A stretch of DNA of 64,000 nt, from contig NC_021294.1 of NCBI RefSeq assembly GCF_000402035.1, positions 1,095,816 to 1,159,815 of the forward strand, read 5' to 3'. Below, one piece after another: positions 25,995-37,340 of this stretch. The stretch's first letter is position 1. Each line of letters opens with the position of its first letter. Under the pieces are notes generated by a model. The model ran no database searches. It was given only the letters and a program-made list of their open reading frames with translations, and was not told where the DNA came from. Source of the stretch: Caballeronia insecticola (GTDB taxonomy: Bacteria > Pseudomonadota > Gammaproteobacteria > Burkholderiales > Burkholderiaceae). Made by a program: the position numbers and the translations under genes.

Positions 25995-27998
25995 TCATTC
26001 GGACCTCGATTCCACGAGCATCACCGGAACGCTTCCACATCCGGCGCTGCTCGCAATTTCGATGCCTTGCCACGGCGAGCCCTTGCCATGGTCGAAAGCC
26101 ATAGGGTCGATGCGCCGGTCCGGGCGCAGCACGTTGAAAGGCCACGACGGACGCCGCAGCCGCTCATGCACGACCGAGCCGAGCCAGATCGGCGTCGGCG
26201 GCGCGCCCGGGCGCTCGCGCACTTCATAGTTCGTCGGCCAGAAACGCAGCACGTCGCGTTCGTCGGGGCCAAGCGACGAGCGCGCGAACACCAGCTTCGA
26301 CGGCTCGCCGTTGTTCAAACGCGGCAGCGCCGGCAACGCGATCGCGGGCGCATTCGGCGACACCACCGACATCACACTCGTCAGCGTCACATGCGACACC
26401 TCGGTCCAGCCGCGCGAGAGCAACTGCGCGCGGATCTGCGAGGGCGTCGCGGCCCATTGCACCGTGATCGGCTCGCGACGATCGCCTTCCATGCTCGACC
26501 GATAACAGGAAAACGTGCGCCACACGGAATCCGTCCACTGGATCGGCGTGATGACGACGGTCGCGGGCGGCGCGCTATGCGCCTCGGAATCGTCGCTCAG
26601 TTGCAGCGCGACGCTCGCGCAGATCACGGCGAGCACCGCCACCGGCATCAACGGCCGCGGCGCCGGCTTGGCCGGATTGCGCCACACGGCCGTGAGCGCG
26701 ATCAGGAACACCCAGACGGCCGCGAGCGCCGCGCTGCCGAGCGCATCGGAGATCGTGAAGCGGCCGAAGTACAAGCCTGCCAGCGCGACCGCCGTGACAA
26801 TGGCCGACGTCGCCGTCGCGATGAACACGCCCGCCAGCAAGCCCACGCGCCGCAGCAGCAGGAACGCGAGGAAGCCGTAGATCACGACCGTCGCCGCAAT
26901 ATGGCTGCTCGGAAAGCGATGCTCCGAAGGCGCAAACGCGACGAACACCGGTTCGTGCGCCGTGAAGCGGATCGCGCTCACGAGCAGTTGCGAGAACGCG
27001 AGTGCCACGACCCAGTACATGACCGTGCGCCAGCGCCGCTCGAAGCTCATCCATACGATGACCATCGCGCCGAGCGCAAGCAGCGTCTGGGTGCTGCCGA
27101 GCGTGGCGGCGGCATCGAGGATCGAGTCGGTCCACGTCGAACGAAACGATTGCAGCAGCCGGTAAATCGACACATCGACCTGCACGATCGACGCCCCGCG
27201 CGCAACGTTCGCAAGCACCGAGAAGAACACGAGCGCCGAGACCAGCAGCAGCACCGAAATGATGACGATGAGCCCGGTCGCCGGATTGGCGGGATCGAGC
27301 GCGCGCGCGACGAGCCGGCCCGGCAGCCCGCGTCCCGCCTGCGCCCACGCGAGCAGCGCCTCGCGCGACACGGTGGTCCAGCGCATGGCGTGCGAGACGA
27401 TCACACGCGCCAGATTGAAGATGAGCCACGCGAGCGCCGTGACGATGACGAGGATCACGACGAGGCGAATCGACACCGCGCCCGCCAGTTCGATGGACGC
27501 GCCGAACACGACGCCCGGCAGGATATGCGTAGGCGCCCAGATGAGCGCGCTCAGAATGTTGACCGCGAGAAAGCGCGCGGGCGTCATGCCGGTGACGCCC
27601 GCGACCACCGGCACCACGGCGCGCATCGGTGCGACGAAGCGCGCGAGCACGACGCTCTTGGCACCGTGTTTATCGAAGTATTTCTTGCCCGCGACGAGCG
27701 CGCCGGGATGCGTGCGAAACGGCCACATCTGCGCGATGCGGTCGGCATAGCGCTGGCCGAACCAGAAGCTCGCGGCGTCGCCGGCTATGGCGCCCGCGAT
27801 CGCGCAGACGAATACCCAGCCGAGATTCAGCGCGCCCGTGCCGACGAGCGCGCCCGCGATGAACATCGCCGTGCTGCCCGGAACGAACGTGCCGATGAAG
27901 GCCACCGATTCGAGAAACGACGCCAGCAGCACGACCGCGAGCGCCCATTCCGGGTGGCCCGACAGAAGATGCAAGAGCTTGAAGTAGGAATGTTCCAT
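25995..27998 (-). CDS. DedA - PAP2-like - LssY C-terminal fusion membrane protein, 667 aa
   Basis: Residues 1-200 are a DedA/VTT unit (FIGTFVPGSTAMFIAGALVG, FARFVAPMRAVVPVVAG-like). Residues 240-435 resemble a PAP2 phosphatase membrane domain, and the rest is a soluble LssY-like tail (RAQLLSRGWTEVSHVTLTSV). The PAP2 motifs are degenerate: no K-x6-RP, PSSH at 363-366 instead of PSGH, and LYFGRFTISD at 409-418 where a catalytic His is expected (Phe414). So phosphatase activity is doubtful. The start at 27998 (MEHSYFKLLH) matches DedA N-termini; upstream codons belong to the selB region. Confidence 0.82.
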   Translation of the reverse strand: MEHSYFKLLHLLSGHPEWALAVVLLASFLESVAFIGTFVPGSTAMFIAGALVGTGALNLGWVFVCAIAGAIAGDAASFWFGQRYADRIAQMWPFRTHPGALVAGKKYFDKHGAKSVVLARFVAPMRAVVPVVAGVTGMTPARFLAVNILSALIWAPTHILPGVVFGASIELAGAVSIRLVVILVIVTALAWLIFNLARVIVSHAMRWTTVSREALLAWAQAGRGLPGRLVARALDPANPATGLIVIISVLLLVSALVFFSVLANVARGASIVQVDVSIYRLLQSFRSTWTDSILDAAATLGSTQTLLALGAMVIVWMSFERRWRTVMYWVVALAFSQLLVSAIRFTAHEPVFVAFAPSEHRFPSSHIAATVVIYGFLAFLLLRRVGLLAGVFIATATSAIVTAVALAGLYFGRFTISDALGSAALAAVWVFLIALTAVWRNPAKPAPRPLMPVAVLAVICASVALQLSDDSEAHSAPPATVVITPIQWTDSVWRTFSCYRSSMEGDRREPITVQWAATPSQIRAQLLSRGWTEVSHVTLTSVMSVVSPNAPAIALPALPRLNNGEPSKLVFARSSLGPDERDVLRFWPTNYEVRERPGAPPTPIWLGSVVHERLRRPSWPFNVLRPDRRIDPMAFDHGKGSPWQGIEIASSAGCGSVPVMLVESRSE

Positions 27999-28033
27999 CG
28001 TGCTCGACGGGCGACGTGCGCAGCGCGCAATCG

Positions 28034-29962
28034 TCAGACGGACTCGTGCCAGCGGCTGTCGGTGCGCAACAGGTGGAGGTCGCGGTGGAATCGAGTGTAC
28101 CCAACCCTGTCGAAGAACTCCAAAACCTGTATCGCGCGCTTGCGGCCGAGGCCGCTCGCATCGCGGAAAGATGCCGCGTTGATGCCGCCGCCTTGCGTCT
28201 GCGCCTGCTCCGCGACGAGCCGCGCGAGCACATTGATCGTCGCGCGGCAGTAGAACAGGTCGCGCACGACCTGAAACACGTCGCCGCGACGCGAGAGCTT
28301 TTTCAGCAGCCGGCGCATGTCCTCTTCCGCGATGCTGTGCGTCGCGGCGAGATCGCGCACCCACGGCGGATCGAAGCGACCGCGTCCAAGCGATTCGAGC
28401 GATGCCAGCACGGCGCGCGCCAGCGTTTCCTCGCGTGCATCGAGCGTCACCGCGTGCGACGGCAAATGCAGCCACGGCCCGCTCTTCGCGATCGCACCGT
28501 GCGCGACGGCTTCGTCGACCAGTGCGCGCCACAGCGCATCCGGCGCGAGCGGCGCGGCCATGCGGCGAAGGCGCGCGGTGTCGGGGCCCTGCTCGTCGGG
28601 GAAACGTTCGTGGAAGGCGGCGAGCGTATCGACGAGGCGCGCGTGCAGCACGTCCCATTGCGATGCGGCGATGAGCAACGCATCGTTCGGCATGGCGATG
28701 ACGCGCACATCGTCCGGCCATGCAATCGACGCCGCCGGCATGCCGCACAGATGCTCGATCAGCGACTGCGCGAGCCCATGCGGCGCCTGATCGAAGAGCG
28801 CATCGGCGCGGCCGGTGTCGAGGAGCGCAGCGAGCGCATCGAGCCACGCGCGGCGCTGCGGCGTGCGACGCTTGCGGGCAGGCGCGAACGGATCGAGCAC
28901 GCGTCCGCCGCCGACGGTCCGGTTCGCCTGCGCATTGCGCACGATAAAGCGATCGCCCGGCAGCGCGCACACGGGTTCATCGAAGACGAGCTGCACGCGC
29001 GCCGTCTGCCCCGCGCCGAGCGTGTCGCCTTCGAGCAGCGCCACGTGCGCCACGCGGTGCGTCGTGCCGAGATGCGCATGCAACGGCGCCCAATGCGTGA
29101 GCGTGAGCGGCGCATCGCCCAGCAACGTCAATTCGACGTCGATGCGCTCCGACGCGCGCGCGAGCCGCGTATCGACGATCCAGTCGCCGCGCGACAACGC
29201 CTCTTTGTCGATGCCCGCGAGATTCAGCGCGCAGCGTTCGCCCGCGCGGCCCGTCTGCGCCGCGCGGTTCTGCGCGTGAATGCTGCGCACGCGCACGGGT
29301 TCGTCGCGGCCTGCGCGCGGCGCGAGCGCGAGCACGTCGCCGACATTCGCGCGGCCCGCGAACACCGTGCCCGTCGCGATCGTGCCCTGGCCCGCGAGCG
29401 TGAATACGCGATCGACCGCCAGCCGGAAAAAGCCGTCGTCGCGGCGCGTGCGCCAGTGTGCGGCCGCGTCGCGCAGATGGGCGTTCAGCGCGGCGACGCC
29501 CGCGTCGTCTTGCGCGGTGGCGTCGGTGTCGAAACGGGGCGCGTCGCGCAATGGACCGTGCGCGAGCAGCGCATCGATTTCCGCGTGCACGTCGCGCCGC
29601 CGCGTTGAATCGACGCGATCGCATTTGGTCACCGCGACCGCCCCGCGCGTCACGCCGAGCAGTTCGAGGATCGCGAGATGCTCGCGCGTCTGCGGCATCA
29701 CGCCGTCGTCGGCGGCAATTACGAGCAGCGCGTAATCGATGCCGCATGCGCCTGCCGTCATCGTGTGCACGAGCTTCTCGTGTCCGGGCACGTCGATGAA
29801 GCCGAGCACGCCGCCATCGTGGAGAGGCACATACGCGTAGCCCAGTTCGATCGAGATGCCGCGCGCCTTCTCTTCCTTCAGACGATCCGTATCGACGCCC
29901 GAGAGTGCGCGTACGAGCGTGGTCTTGCCGTGATCGATGTGTCCCGCCGTGCCGACGATCAT
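28034..29962 (-). CDS. selB: selenocysteine-specific elongation factor, 642 aa
   Basis: GTP-binding domain at the N-terminus ([20 protein letters not shown], then [12 protein letters not shown] and a VTKCD motif), EF-Tu-like domains 2 and 3, and winged-helix repeats at the C-terminus that grip the SECIS hairpin (for example [20 protein letters not shown]). It brings Sec-tRNA to the ribosome at UGA codons. It overlaps selA by 4 bases. The nearest target gene, fdoG, is in the same operon. Confidence 0.97.
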   Translation of the reverse strand: MIVGTAGHIDHGKTTLVRALSGVDTDRLKEEKARGISIELGYAYVPLHDGGVLGFIDVPGHEKLVHTMTAGACGIDYALLVIAADDGVMPQTREHLAILELLGVTRGAVAVTKCDRVDSTRRRDVHAEIDALLAHGPLRDAPRFDTDATAQDDAGVAALNAHLRDAAAHWRTRRDDGFFRLAVDRVFTLAGQGTIATGTVFAGRANVGDVLALAPRAGRDEPVRVRSIHAQNRAAQTGRAGERCALNLAGIDKEALSRGDWIVDTRLARASERIDVELTLLGDAPLTLTHWAPLHAHLGTTHRVAHVALLEGDTLGAGQTARVQLVFDEPVCALPGDRFIVRNAQANRTVGGGRVLDPFAPARKRRTPQRRAWLDALAALLDTGRADALFDQAPHGLAQSLIEHLCGMPAASIAWPDDVRVIAMPNDALLIAASQWDVLHARLVDTLAAFHERFPDEQGPDTARLRRMAAPLAPDALWRALVDEAVAHGAIAKSGPWLHLPSHAVTLDAREETLARAVLASLESLGRGRFDPPWVRDLAATHSIAEEDMRRLLKKLSRRGDVFQVVRDLFYCRATINVLARLVAEQAQTQGGGINAASFRDASGLGRKRAIQVLEFFDRVGYTRFHRDLHLLRTDSRWHESV

Positions 29963-31404
29963 GCGCCCGCGCTCCGCGCTTCCAGTTGCGCGACGAATGC
30001 CGCTTCGTCCGCTTCTTCGAGACAGCGCAGATCGAGGCGCAGCGCGCCGTCCGCGATGCGTCCGAGCACCGGCCGCGGCAACTCGCGCAGCCGCTTTTCC
30101 AGGCGGTTCAGTTGTCCGCCCGCGCGCTTGCCGCTCGCGAGACGCACGGCGAGGCCGTAGCTCGGCAACACGTCGACAGGCAACGCGCCGCTGCCGATCT
30201 GGCTGAACATCGGCTCGGCTGCGACCGCGAACTCGGCGCCCGCCATGCGTTGCAGCGCGGCCTGGATGCGCTCGGCCGACAGGCGCATCGCGTCGGCGGG
30301 ACGCGTGAGCAGACGCAGCGTGGTCAGGCGCTCGCGCAGGTTTTCCGGTGCGCGATACAGACGCAGCACCGCTTCGAGCGCCGCGAGCGTCAGCTTGCCG
30401 ACGCGCAGCGCGCGCTTGAGCGGATGCTTCTTGATCTTCGCGATGAGATCGCGGCGCCCCACGATCAAGCCCGCCTGCGGCCCGCCCAGCAATTTGTCGC
30501 CGCTAAAGCTGACGACGTCCGCGCCCGCCGCGACGGTCTCGCGCACGGTCGCCTCGCGCGGCAGTCCCCATTGCGCGAGATCGACGAGCGTGCCGCTGCC
30601 GAGATCCACCGCGATGGCCAGGCCTCGCGCCTTCGCGAGCGGCGCGAGTTCGGCAAGCGACACTTCCTTCGTGAAGCCGGTGACCGCGTAGTTGCTGCAA
30701 TGCACTTTCATCAGAAGCGCGGTCTTCGGGCCGATCGCTTCGTCGTAGTCTTTCAGATGCGTGCGGTTGGTCGTGCCGACTTCGCGCAACTTCGCGCCCG
30801 CGCGGCTCATGATGTCGGGAATGCGAAACGCGCCGCCGATCTCGACGAGTTCGCCGCGCGACACGATCACTTCCCGGCGCGAAGCCAGCGCCGACAGCGT
30901 GAGCAGCACAGCCGCCGCGTTATTGTTCACGACGGTCGCGGCTTCGGCGCCCGTCAATTCGCAGATCAGGCCGTTGATGAGATCGTCGCGGTCGCCGCGC
31001 GCGCCGGTATCGAGATTGAATTCGAGGTTCGCGGGGCGCGTGAGGATATCCACGACCGCGCTCACCGCTTCGTCCGGCAAAAGCGCGCGGCCGAGGTTCG
31101 TATGCAGCACGGTGCCGGTGAGATTGAAGACGCTGCGCACGCTGCTTTGCGTGCGCTTCGCGAGATGCTCGCCGACTGAAAGCGCGAGCGACGCATCGCT
31201 CAATGCATCGACGGATGCGCGGCCCGCTTGCGCTTCGCCGCGCCACGCATCGAGCGTCGTGCGTAATGCGTCGAGCACCTGCGTGCGTCCGTAGCGTGCG
31301 CAGAGCGGCGCGAATGCATCCGACGCCAGCACGCGCTCGACCGACGGCACACGGGCCATCAATGCGCGCAGTTCGTCGCCGTCGTTGCGTCGGACGTCGC
31401 TCAT
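29959..31404 (-). CDS. selA: L-seryl-tRNA(Sec) selenium transferase, 481 aa
   Basis: PLP enzyme that turns Ser-tRNA(Sec) into Sec-tRNA(Sec) using selenophosphate. The PLP lysine lies in [18 protein letters not shown]. Other family stretches are [18 protein letters not shown] and [18 protein letters not shown]. The start at 31404 ([20 protein letters not shown]) overlaps the fdhE stop by ATGA; the frame is open further upstream only because it runs through fdhE. The length fits E. coli SelA (463). Confidence 0.97.
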   Translation of the reverse strand: MSDVRRNDGDELRALMARVPSVERVLASDAFAPLCARYGRTQVLDALRTTLDAWRGEAQAGRASVDALSDASLALSVGEHLAKRTQSSVRSVFNLTGTVLHTNLGRALLPDEAVSAVVDILTRPANLEFNLDTGARGDRDDLINGLICELTGAEAATVVNNNAAAVLLTLSALASRREVIVSRGELVEIGGAFRIPDIMSRAGAKLREVGTTNRTHLKDYDEAIGPKTALLMKVHCSNYAVTGFTKEVSLAELAPLAKARGLAIAVDLGSGTLVDLAQWGLPREATVRETVAAGADVVSFSGDKLLGGPQAGLIVGRRDLIAKIKKHPLKRALRVGKLTLAALEAVLRLYRAPENLRERLTTLRLLTRPADAMRLSAERIQAALQRMAGAEFAVAAEPMFSQIGSGALPVDVLPSYGLAVRLASGKRAGGQLNRLEKRLRELPRPVLGRIADGALRLDLRCLEEADEAAFVAQLEARSAGA

Positions 31405-32381
31405 CGTTCGTCTCGCGGCTGCTCGGGCCACAGCCACGGGTTGGGCGCGGCACGTCGAAAGCCCGCATCGCCCATCAGAAGATCGAGTGTGAGGCTCGCG
31501 AGATCGTCCGCGAAAGGCTCGAAATCGTACGCCTTTTCCTGATAGCCGATCTTGCGATACGTGCCGCATTCGTCGCACGACTCGGCCTTGAGCGGCGCAC
31601 GGCGAGCCACTTCCGCGCGGTCTTCCTCGCGGACGTCAATGTCCGCGGCGCTTATCGCGTGATAGGCAATGCCCTTGGTCGAATCGCAATTCGAGCATTT
31701 CGCGCGCACTACGTGGAGCTCGGTCGCGCATAGGCCGCATTGCACGAAACGGTAGCCGTCGTACGCACCGCCCACGCGCACGATGCTCGCCACCGGCACG
31801 GAGCCGCACACGGGACACACGCCGGGGGTGTCGAGATACGGCACGTCACGCATGTCGATGCGGCTCGCGAGATCGGTCCACACGACTTGCAACGCCGCCG
31901 CGATGAACGGCGCCGCCGCCGGATCGATCTCCGCGAAGCGCAACGCCAGAATTGCGTCGGCCTGCGCATCGAGCGCGGCGGCCTCCGTTGCGCGCAGGCG
32001 GGCGACGAGTTGCGCGAGCGGCGGCGTCAACGCGCCGGCGGTTTCGATATCGTCCAGCAACATGAACAGCACGTCGCGCCACGCGGGATCGCGCGTATCG
32101 CTGAGCGCGGGGACGATCGGCATCGAATGACGCTGATTCAGTTCGATCGATTCGCGCGCGGGCATCGGCGCTTCGAAGTTTGCGAGCACGCGTTGCTGAG
32201 CTTCGGCGAGCGCGGCCATCAGGCGCAGATAACCGGCGATCGGATTGCTGGCTTCGGCGAGTTGCAGAAGACGCGCTGCGCGCGCGGAGAATGCAGCGGC
32301 GCGCACGGGCATGCGCAAGCGCGGAATGGCCGATGGATCGAGCGATTCGATTTGCCCGGCTTCGACGATGCGTTGGACCAC
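31401..32381 (-). CDS. fdhE: formate dehydrogenase accessory protein FdhE, 326 aa
   Basis: Four CxxC motifs (CPVCGS, CGLCAT, CSNCDS, CDECGT) form the rubredoxin-like metal sites typical of FdhE, which is needed for activity of membrane-bound formate dehydrogenases. The N-terminal part is helical. I take the GTG at 32381 ([14 protein letters not shown]), preceded by GAGGAAA. It sits 101 bases after fdoI and overlaps selA by 4 bases. Confidence 0.93.
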   Translation of the reverse strand: MVQRIVEAGQIESLDPSAIPRLRMPVRAAAFSARAARLLQLAEASNPIAGYLRLMAALAEAQQRVLANFEAPMPARESIELNQRHSMPIVPALSDTRDPAWRDVLFMLLDDIETAGALTPPLAQLVARLRATEAAALDAQADAILALRFAEIDPAAAPFIAAALQVVWTDLASRIDMRDVPYLDTPGVCPVCGSVPVASIVRVGGAYDGYRFVQCGLCATELHVVRAKCSNCDSTKGIAYHAISAADIDVREEDRAEVARRAPLKAESCDECGTYRKIGYQEKAYDFEPFADDLASLTLDLLMGDAGFRRAAPNPWLWPEQPRDER

Positions 32382-32482
32382 GGGGTTTCCTCGCAAGCGG
32401 TGCTGATGGTGCTGATCGGTTCGACTATCGCTCAAGGATATCAGCATAAGGTCGAGTCGATCGAACACGCGCTCACGTATCG

Positions 32483-33133
32483 CTACTTCCCGATCGTCTC
32501 CCTGAACCATCTCGGATGATGCTTCCTCGCCCATCCATAGGTCACGGTGCCGCGCGTCATCGCGCCGATCGATCCTTTGATCCACAGCGCGGCGTAGATA
32601 TGCACGATGATCGACACGATCAGCACGAACGCCGTCGCCGCATGCACCACCGACGCGATGCGAATCACCGTGATCGGAAAGTAGAACGCGAAATACCGTC
32701 GCCAGATGACGATCCCGCTCAGCAACAGCAACACGAGACTTGCCACCATCACGAAGAACAGCAGCTTCTGCCCGGCGTTGTACTTGCCGATTTCGGGCAG
32801 CCGGTCTTCGCGATTGGCGAGCACGTCGTCGATCTGCTTCATCCACTGGACGTCGTTCCGGTCCAGATAGTTGTGATGCCAGAAGCGCAGCGCGAGGATT
32901 ATGAACGACAGAAACATCACGCAGCCGACGAACGGATGCAGAATCCGCGTCCACTGCCCGCCGCCGAAAACGGCATAAAGCCATGACATCGACGGATGGA
33001 ACATCGCAAGCCCGGACAACGCGAGCAGCACGAAGGTGATCGCGGTGATCCAGTGATTCGTGCGCTCGTTCGGCGTATAGCGCAGAATCAGCCGGTTGCC
33101 CTTGATGTCACGCAGTTCGCTATCGTGTTTCAT
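32483..33133 (-). CDS. fdoI: formate dehydrogenase gamma subunit, cytochrome b556, 216 aa
   Basis: Four membrane helices with heme-ligand histidines: the first helix region [20 protein letters not shown], the second [20 protein letters not shown], the third [20 protein letters not shown] and the fourth [20 protein letters not shown]. It passes electrons from the beta subunit to quinone in the inner membrane. It overlaps fdoH by 14 bases. The length matches E. coli FdoI (211). Confidence 0.94.
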   Translation of the reverse strand: MKHDSELRDIKGNRLILRYTPNERTNHWITAITFVLLALSGLAMFHPSMSWLYAVFGGGQWTRILHPFVGCVMFLSFIILALRFWHHNYLDRNDVQWMKQIDDVLANREDRLPEIGKYNAGQKLLFFVMVASLVLLLLSGIVIWRRYFAFYFPITVIRIASVVHAATAFVLIVSIIVHIYAALWIKGSIGAMTRGTVTYGWARKHHPRWFRETIGK

Positions 33134-34064
33134 CTGTACGCTCCTGTCCGGCTTCGCGCCGCCGCCGCACTTCCTCGGCTTCGCGCTGCGCCGCGAGTTC
33201 CTCTTCCTCGCTCACTTCGTTCGGACCCACGCGCGTGTAATGGAAGAAGCCCGCGAGCATTGCAAGCCCGATGCCGATCATCGCGAGCGGCTTGCTCACG
33301 CCCTTCCAGAGCGACACGAGCGGGCTGATATGCGGGTCTTTCGCGAGGCCGTGATACAGCTCCGGCTGATCCGCGTGATGCAGCACGTACATGACGTGCG
33401 TGCCGCCCACGCCGGGCGGATCGTACAGACCCGCATTCGCGAAGCCGCGCTCTTTGAGGTCTTCCACGCGGTCGGCCGCCTGCGCCTGCATGTCGACCTT
33501 GGTGCCGAACATGATCGCGCCGGTCGGACAAGTCTTCACGCACGCAGGCTCCTGCCCGACCGCCACACGGTCCGAACACAGCGTGCATTTATAGACGCGA
33601 TGATCTTCCTTCGACAGACGCGGAATGTTGAACGGGCACCCTGTGATGCAGTAACCGCAGCCGATGCAGTTCTCCTCGTGAAAATCCACGATGCCGTTCG
33701 TGTACTGCACGATCGCACCCGGCGACGGACACGCCTTCAGGCACCCCGGATCCTCGCAATGCATGCAGCCGTCCTTGCGGATCAGCCATTCGAGATCGCC
33801 CTTCGGATTCTCGTATTCGGTGAAGCGCATCACCGTCCACGAATGCTCCGTCAGGTCGCGCGGGTTGTCGTAGATGCCGGTCGTATGGCCGATGTCGTCG
33901 CGCAGGTCGTTCCATTCCATGCACGCCGTCTGACACGCCTTGCAGCCGATGCACTTCGACACGTCGATCAGCTTCGCCACGGTGCCCGTCGCCGGCACGC
34001 GGTCGCTAGGCGGCGGCGTGGTCGTGGCCGAGAGGCGTTTGATATCCAGCGATTGCAGTGCCAT
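33120..34064 (-). CDS. fdoH: formate dehydrogenase beta subunit, iron-sulfur, 314 aa
   Basis: Four [4Fe-4S] cysteine groups ([44 protein letters not shown] with CVKTCP) carry electrons from the catalytic alpha subunit to cytochrome b. One C-terminal membrane helix ([20 protein letters not shown]) anchors it; the tail after it is charged. It starts 9 bases after fdoG and is membrane-associated facing the periplasm, like FdnH/FdoH. Confidence 0.96.
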   Translation of the reverse strand: MALQSLDIKRLSATTTPPPSDRVPATGTVAKLIDVSKCIGCKACQTACMEWNDLRDDIGHTTGIYDNPRDLTEHSWTVMRFTEYENPKGDLEWLIRKDGCMHCEDPGCLKACPSPGAIVQYTNGIVDFHEENCIGCGYCITGCPFNIPRLSKEDHRVYKCTLCSDRVAVGQEPACVKTCPTGAIMFGTKVDMQAQAADRVEDLKERGFANAGLYDPPGVGGTHVMYVLHHADQPELYHGLAKDPHISPLVSLWKGVSKPLAMIGIGLAMLAGFFHYTRVGPNEVSEEEELAAQREAEEVRRRREAGQERTDETR

Positions 34065-34073
34065 CGCGGTCTC

Positions 34074-37000
34074 CTATGCCTTCTCGACCTTCACGAGAAA
34101 CGACTTGAACTCGGGTGTCTGCGAGTTCCCGTCGCCCACGGAAGGCGTCAGCGTGTTGACGAGATAGCCCGGCTGCGCGAGGCCTTTAAAACCCCAATGT
34201 AGCGGCAGACCGACGGTGTGCACTTTCTTGCCCTCCACAGTCAATGGCTTGATGCGCTTCGTGACGAGCGCCACCGCGACGATATGTCCGCGATTGCTCG
34301 ACACCTTCACGCGATCGCCCGCGACGACACCCACTTCCTTCGCATGCTCCTCGCCGATCTCCACGAACTGCTGCGGCTGAATGATCGCGTTCAGGCCCGC
34401 GTGCTTGGTCCAATAGTGGAAGTGCTCGGTCAGGCGATAGGTCGTTGCCGTGTTCGGGAATTTGTCGGCGGTGCCGAACGCGGCGCGATCGTCCGCGAAC
34501 ACGCGCGCGGCCGGATTGCTCGTCGCCACCTTGTTCTCCGGGAAGAACGGGTTGTAGCCGAGCGGCGTTTCGAACGGCTCGTAATGCACCGGGAACGGCC
34601 CTTCGTTCATGCCGTCGCGCGCGAAGAACCGCGCCACGCCCTCCGGATTCATGATGAACGGGCTCATGCCCTTGTCCGGCGGATCGTCGATCTTGAAGTC
34701 GGGCACATCCGGCCCCGACCAGGTCCGGCCGTTCCACGCAATCAGCTTGCGCGTCGGATCGAACGGCTTGCCGTTGAGATCGCACGATGCGCGGTTGTAC
34801 AGCACGCGACGGTTCGCCGGCCACGCCCAGGCCCAGCCGAGCGTCTGACCGATGCCCGTCGGGTCCGAATTGTCGCGCCGGCCCATTTGATTGCCCGCCT
34901 GCGTCCACGAACCGCAGAAGATCCAGCAGCCGCTTGCAGTCGTTCCGTCGTCGCGCAGTTGCGCGAAGCTTGCGAGCTGCTCGCCGCGTTTCGCGAGCAC
35001 TTTCGTTTGATCCGTCGGATCGGTGACATCGGCGAGTGCGCGGCCGTTGAACTCCATCGCGATTTCTTCGGGCGTCGGGCTTTCCGGGTCCGCGTAAGGC
35101 CAGGTCATCTTCAGAATCGGATCGGGATACTTTCCGCCCTTCTCCTGATAAGCGCGACGCATACGCAGCCACAGGCCCGACATGATTTCCAGATCGCTGC
35201 GCGCCTCTCCGGGCCCGACCGCGCCCTGCCAGTGCCATTGCAGCACGCGCGACGAGCTTACGAGCGAGCCGCGTTCTTCAGCGAAACAGGTCGTCGGAAG
35301 ACGGAAGACTTCGGTTTGAATTTTCGATGCATCGACATCGTTGAACTCGCCGTGGTTCTTCCAGAACTCGGAAGTCTCGGTCGCGAGCGGATCCATGATG
35401 ACGAGCCACTTCAGCTTCGACAGCCCGAGCCCGATCTTCGCCTTGTTCGGCGCGGCGGCGAGCGGATTGAAGCCCTGGCAGATATAGCCGTTCATCTTGC
35501 CCGCGGCCATCAACTCGAAGACCTGCAGCATGTCGTAGGACTTGTCGAGCTTCGGCAGATAGTCGTAGCCGAAGTTGTTCTCGGCCGTCGCGTTGTCGCC
35601 CCACCACGACTTCATGAAGCTCACATGGAACGCGCGATAGTTCTTCCAGTAGCTCAACTGATTCGGCCGTAGCGGCTGCGCGGCGCGCTTCTTGATGAAC
35701 TCGTCGAAGTCCTGCTCGTTCTCCATCGGCAGAGTCATGTAGCCGGGCAAAAGATTCGACATGAGGCCGAGATCCGTCAGACCCTGAATGTTCGAGTGTC
35801 CGCGCAGCGCATTCATGCCGCCGCCCGCAATGCCGATATTGCCGAGCAGAAGCTGCACCATCGCGCCCGTGCGGATCATCTGCGCGCCGATCGAATGATG
35901 CGTCCAGCCGAGCGCATACAGGATCGTGCCCGCGCGATTCGGCGCGGCAGTCGTCGCGAGCGTCTCGCAGACCTTGAGGAACTTGTCAGTCGGCGTGCCG
36001 CACACCTTGTTCACCATCTCCGGCGTGTAGGCGGCGTAGTGCTGCTTCAGCAGGTTGTAGACGCAGCGCGGATGCTGCAGCGTCGGATCGGTTTTGACAT
36101 AGCCGTCCTCGCCGCGCTCGTAATCCCAGCTCGATTTGTCGTACTTGCGATGCTCCGCGTCGTAGCCCGAGAACAGGCCGTCCTTGAACGCGAAGTCCTC
36201 GCGCACGATGAACGACATGTCCGTGTAGTTCTTTACGTACTCGTGCTGGATCTTGTCGTTCGTGAGCAGATAGTTGATCACGCCGCCCAGGAACGCGATG
36301 TCCGTGCCGGTGCGAATCGGCGCGTAGAAATCCGCGACCGATGCCGTGCGCGTGAAGCGCGGATCGACCACCATCAGCTTCGTCTTGCGATGCGCCTTCG
36401 CCTCGGTCACCCACTTGAAGCCGCACGGGTGCGCCTCGGCCGCATTGCCGCCCATCACGAGAATCACGTCCGCGTTCTTGATGTCGACCCAATGGTTCGT
36501 CATCGCTCCACGGCCAAACGTCGGGGCAAGACCTGCCACCGTCGGGCCATGTCAGACACGCGCCTGATTGTCGAATGCGAGCATCCCGAGACTGCGGACG
36601 GTCTTGTGCGTCAGATAGCCGACTTCGTTGCTGCCCGCCGACGCCGCCAGATAGCCCGTGGTCAGCCAGCGATTCACCTTCTTGCCGTCGGGCGTCGTCT
36701 CGACGAAATTCGCGTCGCGGTCTTCCTTCATCAGCACGGCGATGCGGTCGAGCGCCTCTTCCCACGAGATACGTTTCCACTCGTTCGAGCCCGCCGCGCG
36801 ATGTTCCGGATAGAGCAGCCGGCTCGGACTGTGAATGAAGTCGATGAGCGAGGCGCCTTTCGGGCAGAGCGTGCCGCGATTGACCGGATGATCCGGATCG
36901 CCTTCGATATGAATGATGCTCGACTTGGCGTTCTTCGCGCCGTCGCCCAGGCCGTACATCAGGATGCCGCAACCGACCGAGCAGTATGGGCAGGTGTTAC

Positions 37001-37142
37001 GCGTTTCCGTGGTGCGCGACAGTTTGTATTGCCGGACCTCGGCGAGCGCGGGAGCCGGAGAGAAGCCCAATGCCGCCAGGCTCGATCCGGCGAGCGTGCT
37101 CGCGGAGACCTTCAGGAACTGTCGACGTGACATTTGGAGCAT
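34074..37142 (-). CDS. fdoG: formate dehydrogenase alpha subunit, selenocysteine-containing, 1022 aa
   Basis: Catalytic molybdopterin subunit oxidising formate to CO2. The start at 37142 follows GAGGG. A Tat signal carries the twin Arg (MSRRQFLKVSA). The [4Fe-4S] site is TCPYCSVGCGILMYG. TGA at 36554-36552 is codon 197 in FDNQARV-Sec-HGPTVAGLAPT, exactly where FdnG/FdoG have Sec, and the family sequence continues unbroken for 825 residues (GRGAMTNHWVDIKNADVILV). Simple gene callers will split it in two; the TGA is read as Sec, as the selABC genes nearby show. Confidence 0.97.
36514..36554 (-). promoter_or_regulatory. SECIS element of fdoG (recoding signal)
   Basis: Immediately 3' of the UGA on the complement is a short hairpin, GGCA-GGTCT-TGCC, with flanking bases that extend the stem. 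The GGTCT loop is the same as the SelB-binding loop of the E. coli fdhF SECIS. Its distance from the UGA also fits. Confidence 0.75.
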
Positions 37143-37340
37143 GATTGCCCTCGGCGCGTCGTAAGGTGGGTTTCTGAAGTATATGGTGCGCGATGAATCC
37201 GCGCAGATGGCCCGACATGGGATTTCCACGGATGCCGGCGCGCCCCGCGTGCGCCGATTCGCTCATGTTCTGGAATGGAACGTGCTCGACGGTTTGAAAT
37301 CCGAACGCGCCGCCCGCGTTTCATCGCCGAGAGGTCCGTC

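Noticed and set aside
26067..28253. 728-codon plus-strand frame opposite the DedA-PAP2 gene
   Set aside because: Arg/His-rich low-complexity text with no domain; the minus-strand frame encodes recognisable membrane domains.
36552..36554. Stop codon splitting the formate dehydrogenase alpha gene, as in a pseudogene
   Set aside because: It is TGA at the known Sec position, followed by a SECIS-like hairpin and an intact frame, with selA, selB and selC nearby. It is read through.
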